From an uncultured Rhodospirillaceae bacterium (GTDB lineage: Bacteria > Pseudomonadota > Alphaproteobacteria > Rhodospirillales > UBA2165), in the NCBI GenBank assembly GCA_913020445.1, contig CAJWAR010000001.1, positions 1-64,000 on the forward strand: a DNA stretch of 64,000 bases, written 5' to 3'. Numbering within the stretch: the stretch's first letter is position 1; each line of letters begins with the position of its first letter. The translations under genes and the position numbers were made by a program. Below, piece after piece: positions 36,138-45,531 of the stretch. The notes under the pieces were generated by a model. The model was not told the DNA's origin. It did no database searches and was given only the letters and a program-made list of their open reading frames with translations.

Positions 36138-36875
36138 ATGAGCATTTGGGGAAAAGTTATCGGCGGCGTCGCCGGTTTTGCACTCGGCGGACCACTCGGC
36201 GCCATTATGGGTACGGTTTTTGGCCACGCCGTTGACCGCTCCCGGGCGCAGAAATATGCCGGCGGCGGACCCGCGTCCCTGCAGGCGCGGCAGACGGCGT
36301 TTACCGTCGCCGTCGTGGTATTATCGGCAAAAATGGCCAAAGCGGATGGCCAGGTTACCCGTGATGAAGTTGACGCCTTTAAACGGATTTTCGAAATACC
36401 CGAAAGCGAAATGCGTGATGTTGGTCGATTGTTTAACGAAGCCCGGCAAGACGCTGAAGGGTTCGAGCCTTACGCCGAACAAATTGGTGAGATGTTCGCC
36501 CATGATCCAGCGGTCCGTGAAAGCCTGCTCGGTGGCTTATTTCAAATTGCACTGGCCGATGGTGTCGTGCATCCGAACGAACTTACTTATCTTAAGAAGG
36601 TCGCGCGCGCTTTTGGTCTGGAGCAACACGATTTTGATCGTATTCAAGCCGCCCATATGGGATCAGACAGCGCCGATCCTTATCAAATTATAGGTGTCAC
36701 CCGCGATTCCAGCGACGATGAGATCAAGAAAACCTATCGTAAACTGAGCCGGGAAAACCATCCGGATACACTGATTGCGCAAGGTCTGCCGCAAGAATTT
36801 ATTGATGTTGCCAATGAAAAAATGGCCAGCATCAATGCAGCCTATGATCAGATTAGTAAAGAGCGTTCGCTCTGA
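36138..36875 (+). CDS. djlA: DjlA-type co-chaperone (TerB-like plus J domain)
   Basis: The 245-residue product begins with a glycine-rich hydrophobic segment (VIGGVAGFALGGPLGAIMG). Next is a TerB-like domain (SAKMAKADGQVTRDEVDAF, LADGVVHPNELTYLKKVA) and a C-terminal J domain (DPYQIIGVTRDSSDDEIKKT) with the HPD motif in ENHPDTL. DjlA stimulates DnaK at the inner membrane. The start at 36138 is preferred over an upstream frame. The DMT gene starts 6 bases after the stop. Confidence 0.93.
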   Translation: MSIWGKVIGGVAGFALGGPLGAIMGTVFGHAVDRSRAQKYAGGGPASLQARQTAFTVAVVVLSAKMAKADGQVTRDEVDAFKRIFEIPESEMRDVGRLFNEARQDAEGFEPYAEQIGEMFAHDPAVRESLLGGLFQIALADGVVHPNELTYLKKVARAFGLEQHDFDRIQAAHMGSDSADPYQIIGVTRDSSDDEIKKTYRKLSRENHPDTLIAQGLPQEFIDVANEKMASINAAYDQISKERSL

Positions 36876-36880
36876 CACAT

Positions 36881-37765
36881 ATGAAAATTACTGATTATTT
36901 TCTAATTTTGTTGAGCACGCTTATCCTGGGTGTGAATTATGTCGCGGTAAAAATCGGTGTGCAGGAGTTTCCGCCGCTTTTCATGGTCGCACTGCGCTTC
37001 ACCATCGTTGCCAGTATTCTGATTTGGTTTGCCAAGGCGCCGGGCAAATTTTTTCCGGCGGTACTGCTTTTTTCCTTCACCATGGGATTGTTGCATTTTG
37101 GGCTGATCTTTGTCGGTTTTGAGCATGTCGATGCTTCATTGATCGCAATTATTTTTCAGCTGGGCGTGCCGTTTAGTGTCATCTTTGCCCGGATTTTCTT
37201 AGGCGAGACGTTTGGCTGGCGGCGCTGGTTAGGCATTGCCGTGGCGTTCTCCGGTGCCGTTCTCATTGCCGGAGCACCGCAATCGAGCTCTAATCTGTTT
37301 TACCTGATGATCGTGCTCATTTCCGTTGTTGCCTGGGGTATCGCCTCAATTCAGATCAAACGCATGGCCGATTATGACGCCATATCGCTATCGGCCTGGA
37401 TGACTTTGCTGGCGGCACCGCAACTCTACTTGGCATCGGCTATAATCGAGACCGGACAAATTACAGCGCTCATGGAAGCCTCGCCAAATGCCTGGGGAGC
37501 GGTTTTTTTTACCGCCATCGGCGCCTCAATCATCGGCTATGGCTTGTGGTATCATTTGATCGGCAAATATACGGTAAGCAAAATTATACCTTTTGGTTTC
37601 CTGGCCCCTTTATTCGGTATTGCTTCAGCTATTATATTGCTCGGTGAAAGCATGACGATAGTAACGATAATTGGTACCGTTCTCATTCTCTGCGGGGTTA
37701 TAATTGTTCAAATGAGAAGCTTGCCCAAACCGAGTGAGAGACATGATCAAGCGCCCCTCGCCTAA
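36881..37765 (+). CDS. EamA/DMT family transporter
   Basis: The 294-residue protein has ten predicted membrane helices in two EamA repeats. The first has LILGVNYVAVKIGVQEFPPL, the second begins near VVAWGIASIQIKRM; LGVPFSVIFARIFLGE is the conserved family segment. Relatives export O-acetylserine, cysteine or other metabolites. It overlaps the next gene by 23 bases and is 6 bases from djlA, so the three are coupled. Substrate unknown. Confidence 0.88.
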   Translation: MKITDYFLILLSTLILGVNYVAVKIGVQEFPPLFMVALRFTIVASILIWFAKAPGKFFPAVLLFSFTMGLLHFGLIFVGFEHVDASLIAIIFQLGVPFSVIFARIFLGETFGWRRWLGIAVAFSGAVLIAGAPQSSSNLFYLMIVLISVVAWGIASIQIKRMADYDAISLSAWMTLLAAPQLYLASAIIETGQITALMEASPNAWGAVFFTAIGASIIGYGLWYHLIGKYTVSKIIPFGFLAPLFGIASAIILLGESMTIVTIIGTVLILCGVIIVQMRSLPKPSERHDQAPLA

Positions 37766-38414
37766 TTATAATGAACGTCCAGCCGGCACAGAAATTGATA
37801 TGCTGGTGCTGCACTACACCGGCATGCCGACCGCCGATGACGCCTTGGCGCGGCTGTGCGATCCCGCAGCTGAGGTCAGCGCTCATTATGTGATCAATGA
37901 GGATGGCACGCTCTACCAACTCGTTGCCGAAGAAAATCGCGCTTGGCATGCCGGGGTTTCAAGCTGGCGAAGCAACACTGATATCAACGATCGATCGATC
38001 GGTATCGAACTGGTCAATCCGGGACACGAGTTTGGCTATCGATCTTTTAGCGACGCTCAAATGACAACACTGACTCCTCTCGCCGAGGAAGTTATTGGGC
38101 GCTATGCCATAGCGGCAGGTAATGTGGTGGGTCATTCGGACGTTGCGCCGGTGCGTAAACAAGACCCGGGCGAGCTGTTCGATTGGGCCGGCCTAGCGGA
38201 CAAAGGAATTGGCATGTGGCCGGAGCCAAGTGCCGCTGATGAGGAGATATCCGATTTTGGCTCGGCGCTGGAACACTTTGGCTATGACGTAGCCGATTTA
38301 GCTGCCGCAACGAGCGCTTTCCAACGCCATTTTCGCCCGGCAAATTATGATGGCATAGTGGATGCAGAAACCAAGAATATTCTGCAAAACCTGCTTAATC
38401 AAAGAGCTAGATAA
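37743..38414 (+). CDS. N-acetylmuramoyl-L-alanine amidase (AmpD/AmiD type)
   Basis: The ATG at 37743 gives 223 residues. The amidase-2 zinc site is LHYTG (His), RAWHAGVSSW and VGHSDVAPVRKQDPG; Glu in SIGIELVNPG is also conserved. It cleaves the bond between MurNAc and L-Ala in peptidoglycan or its recycled muropeptides. The C-terminal 60 residues (LEHFGYDVADLAAATSAFQRHF) form a peptidoglycan-binding domain. There is no signal peptide, which suggests recycling in the cytoplasm. It overlaps the DMT gene by 23 bases. Confidence 0.92.
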   Translation: MIKRPSPNYNERPAGTEIDMLVLHYTGMPTADDALARLCDPAAEVSAHYVINEDGTLYQLVAEENRAWHAGVSSWRSNTDINDRSIGIELVNPGHEFGYRSFSDAQMTTLTPLAEEVIGRYAIAAGNVVGHSDVAPVRKQDPGELFDWAGLADKGIGMWPEPSAADEEISDFGSALEHFGYDVADLAAATSAFQRHFRPANYDGIVDAETKNILQNLLNQRAR

Positions 38415-38445
38415 GTGGAAAAAATCAGCCCGCCAATCAATCAGC

Positions 38446-38462
38446 CTGGCCATTTAGGCCAG
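38446..38462. terminator. Weak stem-loop between convergent genes
   Basis: CTGGCC and GGCCAG form a 6-base stem with an ATTTA loop between the amidase gene and the opposing 61-residue gene. There is no T run, so it is at best a weak terminator. Confidence 0.35.
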
Positions 38463-38487
38463 ACCAACTGATCTCAGAAATTTCAAA

Positions 38488-38673
38488 TTAAGCAGCTTGT
38501 TCAAGTGCGGGATTAATAAAACGCGCCAATTTAGCGTCACGTTTTTCCAGATTTTTCACTTGCTCAACTGCATCTTCTTCAGAAACATGCATGCCAACCA
38601 ATTCAAATCCATCACCCACATTAAACACCATCCAGTCGCTGCTAATTTCGTCATAACGAATTGCATAACGCAT
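38488..38673 (-). CDS. Small conserved-looking 61-residue protein
   Basis: An AGGAG lies 8 bases before the ATG, which supports a real gene. The product starts MRYAIRYDEISSDWMVFNV, with the look of a small alpha-beta fold with one helix (SEEDAVEQVKNLEKR). No signal peptide or Cys pairs. I do not recognise a family. Convergent with the amidase gene. Confidence 0.7.
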   Translation of the reverse strand: MRYAIRYDEISSDWMVFNVGDGFELVGMHVSEEDAVEQVKNLEKRDAKLARFINPALEQAA

Positions 38674-38831
38674 TTTTATATCTCCTAGGTGTTATGGCTA
38701 GAATTCTAGGCAGAGAGTCATTACTAATTTATGAATCAATTTGACGCTGCCTGATTAGGTCCAATCTGGTCTTGACTTAGGTCTTGTGGGAATGCGATGT
38801 CAGCATCGAAAAGAAAACACATTGGTAGAAT

Positions 38832-39371
38832 ATGTCTGATCCTTCGCCGACATTACGAGACGCAATTGAAGTGGATTTTGCCGAGATTGCGGAAATTTAT
38901 GCGCATTACGTTTTAAACGGTCTCGCATCATTCGAAATCACCCCGCCTGACCTGACAGAGCTTAAACATCGCTGGCAGTCTATTCAGGATAGTGGGCTGC
39001 CCTATTTGGTGATCGAGCAAGCTGGCAAAATCGGCGGCTATGCGTATGCATCGCAGTTTCGGCCACGGCCTGCCTATAACAACACGGTCGAAGATTCTGT
39101 TTATGTGTCGCCGAATTTTCTCGGCCAGGGTTTGGGCAAAATTCTGCTAACGGATCTCATTGAGAAATGCACGTCGCTGGGTTTGCGGCAAATGGTGGCG
39201 GTTATTGGCGACAGTAAGAATCACCCGTCGATCAATCTGCACAAAAAATTAGGCTTTGCAGAAGTTGGCGTGATGCCATCAACGGGCTTTAAACTGAACC
39301 AATGGGTTGATACCGTGATAATGCAGCGGACACTTGGCGATGGTGACGCCTCGCTGCCCCTTTTGAAATAA
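38832..39371 (+). CDS. GNAT N-acetyltransferase, phosphinothricin acetyltransferase-like
   Basis: The 179-residue enzyme has the GNAT fold: IAEIYAHYVLNGLASFE, GYAYASQFRPRPAY and the acetyl-CoA loop LGQGLGKILLTDLIE. VAVIGDSKNHPSINLHKKLGF is the typical end of the Pat/Bar and MddA group. Such enzymes acetylate phosphinothricin, methionine sulfone or similar amino acids. It stands alone between a small gene and the CigR-like gene. Confidence 0.92.
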   Translation: MSDPSPTLRDAIEVDFAEIAEIYAHYVLNGLASFEITPPDLTELKHRWQSIQDSGLPYLVIEQAGKIGGYAYASQFRPRPAYNNTVEDSVYVSPNFLGQGLGKILLTDLIEKCTSLGLRQMVAVIGDSKNHPSINLHKKLGFAEVGVMPSTGFKLNQWVDTVIMQRTLGDGDASLPLLK

Positions 39372-39378
39372 TTGACGT

Positions 39379-39924
39379 CTATTTTGTCAGCACACCCTTG
39401 ATAATATCCAGCACTGTATTAGTGGCCTTTTCGATCAAGACGACATCCTGATTTATAATCACGCGCTCGGTCTCTTCACGTGACGGCGGTAATTTAGCTT
39501 CTAAATCGCTCGGCAATGCGCGTTTTTGGAGCCCTGGTGGAAGTTTGCCGTTGCGTTCCAATTGCTTTTGCAGACCCGGTGGTAATTTGTCACGCTTTGC
39601 CAGGCCCGGCGGCAAACCCTTCTTTTTACCTTTTCTTTTGTGTTTGCCCTGGCTGTTAGAATTATGACCCTGAGATTGCTGCCTCACCGCGTTCTCATCA
39701 TCAGATTTTGCCGTGGTATTGGTTGCGGCCCCAGTGACTGCACCTAAGGTATCGCGAATAATCTGCTTTTCCAGATCACTGAAAAAAGTACCCAGCGTTT
39801 TTGCCGGTGTCGCCATTTTCGCCGACCGCCCACCGTTCTGAGGAGGCGGTGTTGGCAAAGTAGTTTGACCCAGAACGCTCGATGACACCAACATTACACC
39901 AATTAACAGGAAAAAAATTCTCAC
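39379..39924 (-). CDS. Secreted CigR-like protein with PPGL repeats
   Basis: The GTG at 39924 follows GAGGAG by 9 bases. The 181-residue protein has a signal peptide (FFLLIGVMLVSSSVLGQ), a variable middle part, a basic segment KHKRKGKKKG and then three LPPGL units (GLPPGLAKR, KLPPGLQKQL, KLPPGLQKR). That pattern is typical of CigR-like/RcnB-type small periplasmic proteins; Salmonella CigR is an anti-virulence regulator. The C-terminal part (VIINQDVVLIEKATNTVLDIIKG) is a short beta-hairpin and helix. Function here is unknown. Confidence 0.78.
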   Translation of the reverse strand: MRIFFLLIGVMLVSSSVLGQTTLPTPPPQNGGRSAKMATPAKTLGTFFSDLEKQIIRDTLGAVTGAATNTTAKSDDENAVRQQSQGHNSNSQGKHKRKGKKKGLPPGLAKRDKLPPGLQKQLERNGKLPPGLQKRALPSDLEAKLPPSREETERVIINQDVVLIEKATNTVLDIIKGVLTK

Positions 39925-40171
39925 CTATTGCTCCTCTCTTAAAACACCATTTGGAAAACAAATTATAGGAATATTGAGCAGTTTATCAGTGTTCTAGCGC
40001 ACTTCAATATGGCACCACCTGTCAATATGCCAATTCAACTTCCCTTGGAATACGGCAAATGCCACAATTAGAATTGAATTTATGTAGACTGGGCCTTATT
40101 TAAGAGTTATGGCAATGCTATAAGTATATAGAATATAAATACTTTTTGCTGTTAAAGGATTATCGAATTAG
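39925..40171. other. AT-rich intergenic region upstream of diguanylate cyclase
   Basis: No gene seen. The region holds the upstream sequence of two divergent genes and several short AT-rich runs; the promoter listed next follows it directly. Confidence 0.5.
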
Positions 40172-40201
40172 TTGACGGAATTTATTAACGAACACGATAA
40201 T
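40172..40201 (+). promoter_or_regulatory. Sigma-70-like promoter for the diguanylate cyclase
   Basis: TTGACG at 40172-40177 and GATAAT at 40196-40201 are separated by 18 bases. Transcription would start near 40208, which would exclude the GTG at 40206 and support the ATG at 40227. A palindrome ATTCGT-GAAA-ACGAAT (40202-40217) overlaps the predicted start and could be an operator. Confidence 0.5.
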
Positions 40202-40226
40202 ATTCGTGAAAACGAATCGGGACGAA

Positions 40227-41138
40227 ATGACCAATCAAAACATGGGTAAATTATTAGTCATTGATGATGATGCAATTGTCACCGAAACAATTGGCATTTT
40301 GTTTGATCAGGAACTTACTGTTTTAAGCGCAGAAAATGGCATGGATGGTATTACCATAGCGCAAACAGAGTTGCCCGATCTTATTTTACTGGATGTAAAA
40401 ATGCCTGATATGGACGGTTATGAAACCTGCCGTCGACTTCAGGATTATCAGGAAACGGCTTCAATTCCGATTATTTTTTTGACGGCTAAGAATGAATCTA
40501 CCGATGAGGCAAAGGGATTGGAACTCGGCGCCATCGACTATATTGCCAAACCAATTGTGCCGCAGATCATAAAAGCCCGAATCAAAAATCACATGACCCA
40601 AAAACGCCAGCGCGATGAGCTGGAAAATCTTTCTTCAATTGATGCGCTGACAGGTATCGCCAATCGCCGCCGCCTTGATGAGTATCTCGAAACCGAATGG
40701 CGGCGAGCAGCACGGAACAAATATTCCGTTTCTCTTATGATGATTGATATCGATCATTTCAAAAGTTTCAATGATACCTATGGCCATCAGGCGGGTGATG
40801 ACTGTTTGCGCGATGTCGCCAGTGCCATTGCGGCCAGCCCTCAACGCCCTTCTGATTTGGTCGCACGATATGGCGGCGAAGAATTTTGCGTTGTATTGCC
40901 GGATACTCCTGAAGAATCTGGTCGGGAAATTGCCGAACGGGTGCGCGCGAGTGTCGAAGATCTCGCAATCAAACATACCGGCTCACCAGAGTTTAACGTG
41001 GTTACGGTCAGTGTCGGGGTTGCCTCAGCCGAACCAGCTAACGAAGATTTTGGCTTTTACGGTTTAATAAAAATTGCCGATGAACATCTTTATCACGCCA
41101 AAAATTCAGGCCGTAATCAGGTTTCGAGCAAGTCTTAG
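40227..41138 (+). CDS. Receiver-GGDEF diguanylate cyclase (PleD-like)
   Basis: The 303-residue protein has a receiver domain (LLVIDDDAIV, LILLDVKMPDMDGYE with a normal phospho-Asp, FLTAK, IAKPI). It is followed by a GGDEF domain with an active GGEEF motif (ARYGGEEFCVVLP). The product-inhibition site RxxD is present as RPSD, five residues before it. It makes cyclic di-GMP, probably when phosphorylated. A PAS-histidine kinase gene ends 60 bases away on the other strand and could be its partner, but that is inference. The start at ATG 40227 follows from the promoter. Confidence 0.93.
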   Translation: MTNQNMGKLLVIDDDAIVTETIGILFDQELTVLSAENGMDGITIAQTELPDLILLDVKMPDMDGYETCRRLQDYQETASIPIIFLTAKNESTDEAKGLELGAIDYIAKPIVPQIIKARIKNHMTQKRQRDELENLSSIDALTGIANRRRLDEYLETEWRRAARNKYSVSLMMIDIDHFKSFNDTYGHQAGDDCLRDVASAIAASPQRPSDLVARYGGEEFCVVLPDTPEESGREIAERVRASVEDLAIKHTGSPEFNVVTVSVGVASAEPANEDFGFYGLIKIADEHLYHAKNSGRNQVSSKS

Positions 41139-41197
41139 AATAAAGGTGTAAATACGTTATTTTGCTCTCGGCGGATTTTATTTCTTCATCCCAGCGA

Positions 41198-42889
41198 TTA
41201 TTGTATTACGCGTTCTTGCGGTAAATTTATCACGACAGTTGTGCCTTTACCGAGTTCACTGGTAATACTCAGATTACCTCCGTGCGCTTTGGCTAGCATT
41301 TCAGTTAGCGGCAATCCCAATCCCGTTCCTTCGATGAGTTCGTCAACATCAGCAACATTCTGGCCAAAACGTATCATGGCGTTTTCGATACCGGCATCAT
41401 TCATACCGATGCCCGTATCGGCTACCGATATTTGAATATCGCCATCCTTTAGAACGGCATGATCGATTTTCACCTGACCGCCTTCTTCGGTAAATTTAAG
41501 TGCATTGGAAAAGAGGTTAACAAAAATCTGCTTCATGCGGCGTTTATCAACCAGTAATTTAATCGGATCACCTTCAATTTGGTTATCAAATTGAATGTTT
41601 TTCTCTGCTGCCTGCTGCTCTAATATCGCAATCGTCGACGATACAAGGTCGCTGAGTTCGACTGTTTCTTCGTTGATTTCAAGTTTGCCCGCTTCGATCG
41701 TTGATAAATCAAGAATATCATTAATCAAATCATGCAAATGCTGGGATGAAGTTTGAATATGTTCAACCGCATTGGCTTGTTTTTCATTTGCCAAAGCACC
41801 ATATATTTCATGGGTAAGCACTTCTGAAAAACCGATGATGGCGTTCAAAGGGGTGCGCAATTCATGGCTCATATTGGCGAGAAATTCCGATTTTGTCCGG
41901 TCGGCCTTTTCGGCTTCCGCTTGACGTTCCTTAATTTCAGTTATGTCAGTATGGATCTCAAAAATACTGCCATCCACCAGGCGGTTACGCCTGAATTCCA
42001 CCCAGTGACCATCCCTAAAGATCTGTTGACCCGACTCCTCCCGCGTGACTTTGGCGTCTGCGATATATTCTTCTACCCGGTCAACTGCCTGGGCAACCGA
42101 CCCTGTCGCTAATCTGGCGCGCAAATAATCTTCCCAGGGAATTCCGGGTTTCATAATTTCCAGAACTTCCGGTGGCGCATATTCCTTGAACTTACTATTG
42201 ACCATGATCAGCCGATCGTCACGGTCCCATAACATGATCTCATCCGACATGTTTTCGATGGCATCAATAAATATTTTCTGCGAAGTTTCGGCTTTTGCGA
42301 GCAATTCGACTTCTGATGATATGTTATTGGCGTTTCCCCGGTAGCCTTTGAAGTGCCCGGCGATATCGTAATAGGGGACGCCTGAGAGAGAAATATGCAG
42401 ATCAGCTTGACCGGCAAATTTCCGGGTAAATCTGAAATCTCGGAAAGGTTTTCTGAATTTTACGATTTCTTTTAAATCTTGCCAACGCTCGGGTTCAACT
42501 TCACCAAAAGTGAGATCCCATAACGCGTGTCCCAAATATTGTTCGGTTGGCATTTGCAACTCGCCTTTTTGCGGCGAAACATAGGTAAACCTAAATTGAT
42601 CATCCGTTTCCCAAAAACGATCAGCATCAGCTTCGGCAAAATCTCTTAGCTGTTCTCGGGAAAGACGCAGATGACGATCTTTGTCATCAATTTCCTGCAG
42701 CAAATTTTGCCGGCTTTTGCGATAATAATAAGTGATTGTTGACGCCGCTAAACCGCCAAGAAGAAATGGCAGTATAAGCGTCTCATATCTAAAGGGATCA
42801 ATACCAAAAACCAAACGCAGCTGGATAAACGCGACAAGGCTGATGGTAGCGCCACCGATCAAGAACGCTAACAGCGTAATCCGATACAT
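41198..42889 (-). CDS. PAS-domain sensor histidine kinase
   Basis: The 563-residue inner-membrane kinase has two membrane segments (residues 5-28 and 36-56). Two PAS-like domains follow (about 90-195 and 205-325). Then come HisKA with FLANMSHELRTPLNAIIGFSE and the ATPase with NLFSNALKFT, DTGIGM and GTGLGL motifs. It is PleC/DivJ-like in build. It converges on the diguanylate cyclase gene. Its regulator is not encoded next to it on the same strand. Confidence 0.93.
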   Translation of the reverse strand: MYRITLLAFLIGGATISLVAFIQLRLVFGIDPFRYETLILPFLLGGLAASTITYYYRKSRQNLLQEIDDKDRHLRLSREQLRDFAEADADRFWETDDQFRFTYVSPQKGELQMPTEQYLGHALWDLTFGEVEPERWQDLKEIVKFRKPFRDFRFTRKFAGQADLHISLSGVPYYDIAGHFKGYRGNANNISSEVELLAKAETSQKIFIDAIENMSDEIMLWDRDDRLIMVNSKFKEYAPPEVLEIMKPGIPWEDYLRARLATGSVAQAVDRVEEYIADAKVTREESGQQIFRDGHWVEFRRNRLVDGSIFEIHTDITEIKERQAEAEKADRTKSEFLANMSHELRTPLNAIIGFSEVLTHEIYGALANEKQANAVEHIQTSSQHLHDLINDILDLSTIEAGKLEINEETVELSDLVSSTIAILEQQAAEKNIQFDNQIEGDPIKLLVDKRRMKQIFVNLFSNALKFTEEGGQVKIDHAVLKDGDIQISVADTGIGMNDAGIENAMIRFGQNVADVDELIEGTGLGLPLTEMLAKAHGGNLSITSELGKGTTVVINLPQERVIQ

Positions 42890-43084
42890 TAATTATGTTC
42901 CCCTCAGCAGAGACCACGTTGCCTAGTTAATATTGGCAAAATTGTTACCTTTCAGCGCTTATTTAGGAATTTAACTGGGTATTTCCACAATAAACGTCAC
43001 TAATTTCCGTTTTCGCGGCTGATATTGCCTGATTTCAATACTTTTCTTCTCCCGTAAAGCTTCAATTTGAGCTATAACCCCTAG

Positions 43085-43480
<396 letters not shown>

Positions 43481-43571
43481 TTATTATTTCTTGATATCTT
43501 GTAATTGACTCCTCTCCTTCCCACCGGCATCCTGAAACCAACAATAACCAATCTTTAGGGGAGATTTTATC

Positions 43572-44240
43572 ATGGGAGAAATCATCGATCTGACGGCCAG
43601 CGACGGCCACGCTTTCAACGCCTATAAAGCAGCACCTGACGGTTCGCCGAAAGGCGGCGTCGTCGTTATCCAGGAAATTTTTGGCGTTAACGAACATATC
43701 CGCGACGTCACCGACGGCTTTGCCGCCGCCGGCTATTTGGCAATCGCGCCTGCTCTATTTGACCGCGCCGAACGCGGCGTCGAGCTCGGTTATGGTCCGG
43801 ACGACCGGGAAAAAGGCATGGCGACCCGGGGGCTGGTTGAGTGGGATGATGCGGTCAAAGATATCATTGCCGCCCGAGAAGCGGTGACCAGTGCCGGCAA
43901 GGTCGGTATTGTCGGCTATTGCTATGGCGGTACGGTGGCCTGGCTTGGCGCCTGCAAAGGCAGCTTTGATGCCGCGTCGGGCTATTACGGCGGTGGCATT
44001 CACCAAAATCTTGATCTTGACGCCGGTTGTCCGGTTGAGCTTCATTTTGGCTCCGAAGATCAGGGCATTCCGCTGGAAAATGTTGATCTTATTCGCCAAG
44101 CCAAGCCGGATGTTGCGATCTATATCTATGACGGTGCCGGTCACGGCTTTGTCTGTGACCCCCGGCCAAGCTATGATCCGGAGGCGACCAAGACCGCCCG
44201 CGCTCGAACGCTCGAGTTTTTCGGCCAGCACCTGGGCTGA
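43572..44240 (+). CDS. Dienelactone hydrolase family protein
   Basis: The 222-residue protein has the dienelactone hydrolase fold, with the active Cys in VGIVGYCYGGTVAW, and Asp and His in LHFGSEDQGI and DGAGHGFVCD. Classic members open dienelactone in chlorocatechol breakdown; many others act on esters. AGGGGAG precedes the ATG. It may be cotranscribed with dcd, 80 bases downstream. Confidence 0.92.
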   Translation: MGEIIDLTASDGHAFNAYKAAPDGSPKGGVVVIQEIFGVNEHIRDVTDGFAAAGYLAIAPALFDRAERGVELGYGPDDREKGMATRGLVEWDDAVKDIIAAREAVTSAGKVGIVGYCYGGTVAWLGACKGSFDAASGYYGGGIHQNLDLDAGCPVELHFGSEDQGIPLENVDLIRQAKPDVAIYIYDGAGHGFVCDPRPSYDPEATKTARARTLEFFGQHLG

Positions 44241-44320
44241 ATGCACTGCAATGAGTTGAGGGGGGTGGTAAATTTTGGTATTGAAGACCCTTAATTCTTT
44301 GATTCTGAAAGTCGTCTTTT

Positions 44321-45388
44321 ATGGCCGATGATGCCACCCTCGCTTCTGCTGAATTGAAATTGGCTGCCGGCATCCTACCGTCCCAGGAAATGGATGCGGC
44401 CATTGTCAGCGGTGAAATTACAGCGGTTAATCCGATACCGGATGGCCAGGTCCAGCCAGCCAGCATTGATCTGCGCCTGGGCACGATTGCCTACCGGGTG
44501 CGGGCGAGCTTTTTGCCGGGCGCCAATGCCACGGTCGAAGAGAAGCTCAAAGCTTTCACCATGCATGAGATCGACCTAACGCAAGGCGCCGTGCTGGAAA
44601 AAGGCTGCGTCTACATTGTGCCCTTGCAGGAAAGCCTGAATTTATCGCCAGAGACCTCCGGCATGGCTAATCCCAAAAGCTCAACCGGACGGCTTGATAT
44701 CTTCACCCGGGTGATCACCGATGGCGCTTTAGAATTTGACCGCATTGAGGCCGGCTATCGGGGTCCGCTTTATGCCGAGATATCGCCGCTGACCTTCAGC
44801 GTGCTGGTGCGTACCGGCTCCAGGCTTTCTCAATTACGCTTGCGGCGGGGTCAGTTTGATGTCGCTGACGGGGTCGCCTTTACCGTCGATCTCACCGGCT
44901 TCAAGGTTGAGGGCCAGCAGCATAAAATCGTCGGCTATAAAGCCAAGCAGCATGCCGGGGTCGTTGATGTCGAAAATATCGGCCACTACGAGATTGACGA
45001 CTATTGGGACCTGATCGTGGCCCGGAAAGATAAAAGCCTCGTGCTCGATCCGGACGAATTTTATATCCTGGCGTCAAAAGAAGCGGTCAGCGTGCCACCG
45101 GATCAAGCCGCCGAGATGCGCGCCTATGATACTTTGGTTGGAGAGTTCCGCGTCCATTATGCCGGCTTTTTTGACCCCGGCTTCGGCCATGATGCGGCGG
45201 GTGGCGCCGGCAGCCGGGCCGTTCTTGAAGTACGCTCCCACGATGTGCCGTTTGTTTTGGAAGATGGCCAGATGGTCGGGCGTTTAGTGTATGAGCCGCT
45301 CACCGCGACACCGGATATATTGTATGGGATCGATGTTGGCTCCAACTATCAAAGCCAGGGGCTTAAACTGTCGAAACACTTTAAGTGA
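44321..45388 (+). CDS. dcd: 2'-deoxycytidine 5'-triphosphate deaminase, long alphaproteobacterial type
   Basis: The 355-residue enzyme deaminates dCTP to dUTP. It is about twice the length of E. coli Dcd because it holds two dUTPase-like halves, as in other Alphaproteobacteria. Landmarks are GQVQPASIDLRLG, MANPKSSTGRLDIFTRVI with the active-site region, YRGPLYAEISPLTF and SYQSQG-type end (GIDVGSNYQSQGLKLSKH). The DnaA-box region starts about 140 bases downstream. Confidence 0.93.
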   Translation: MADDATLASAELKLAAGILPSQEMDAAIVSGEITAVNPIPDGQVQPASIDLRLGTIAYRVRASFLPGANATVEEKLKAFTMHEIDLTQGAVLEKGCVYIVPLQESLNLSPETSGMANPKSSTGRLDIFTRVITDGALEFDRIEAGYRGPLYAEISPLTFSVLVRTGSRLSQLRLRRGQFDVADGVAFTVDLTGFKVEGQQHKIVGYKAKQHAGVVDVENIGHYEIDDYWDLIVARKDKSLVLDPDEFYILASKEAVSVPPDQAAEMRAYDTLVGEFRVHYAGFFDPGFGHDAAGGAGSRAVLEVRSHDVPFVLEDGQMVGRLVYEPLTATPDILYGIDVGSNYQSQGLKLSKHFK

Positions 45389-45531
45389 AACCGAATGTTA
45401 CAATTGATAGAAGAAAATTAGACATGAGGAGCGCGCCCGCTGCGTATGCAGCGTAAGCCAAGCGAAAGGAATGAGCGCCCGGCGTTTGAGGAGCAATATA
45501 AAAGAACAAATCTAGAGAGAATCGGGAACGC
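45389..45531. other. Intergenic stretch 3' of dcd
   Basis: The first part of the dcd-aldolase gap. It holds a palindrome CGCTGC-GT-ATGCAGCG around 45440 and two related GAGCGC/GCGCCCG blocks, but no gene. It has one GANTC site (45519-45523) and passes directly into the DnaA-box region. Confidence 0.5.
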
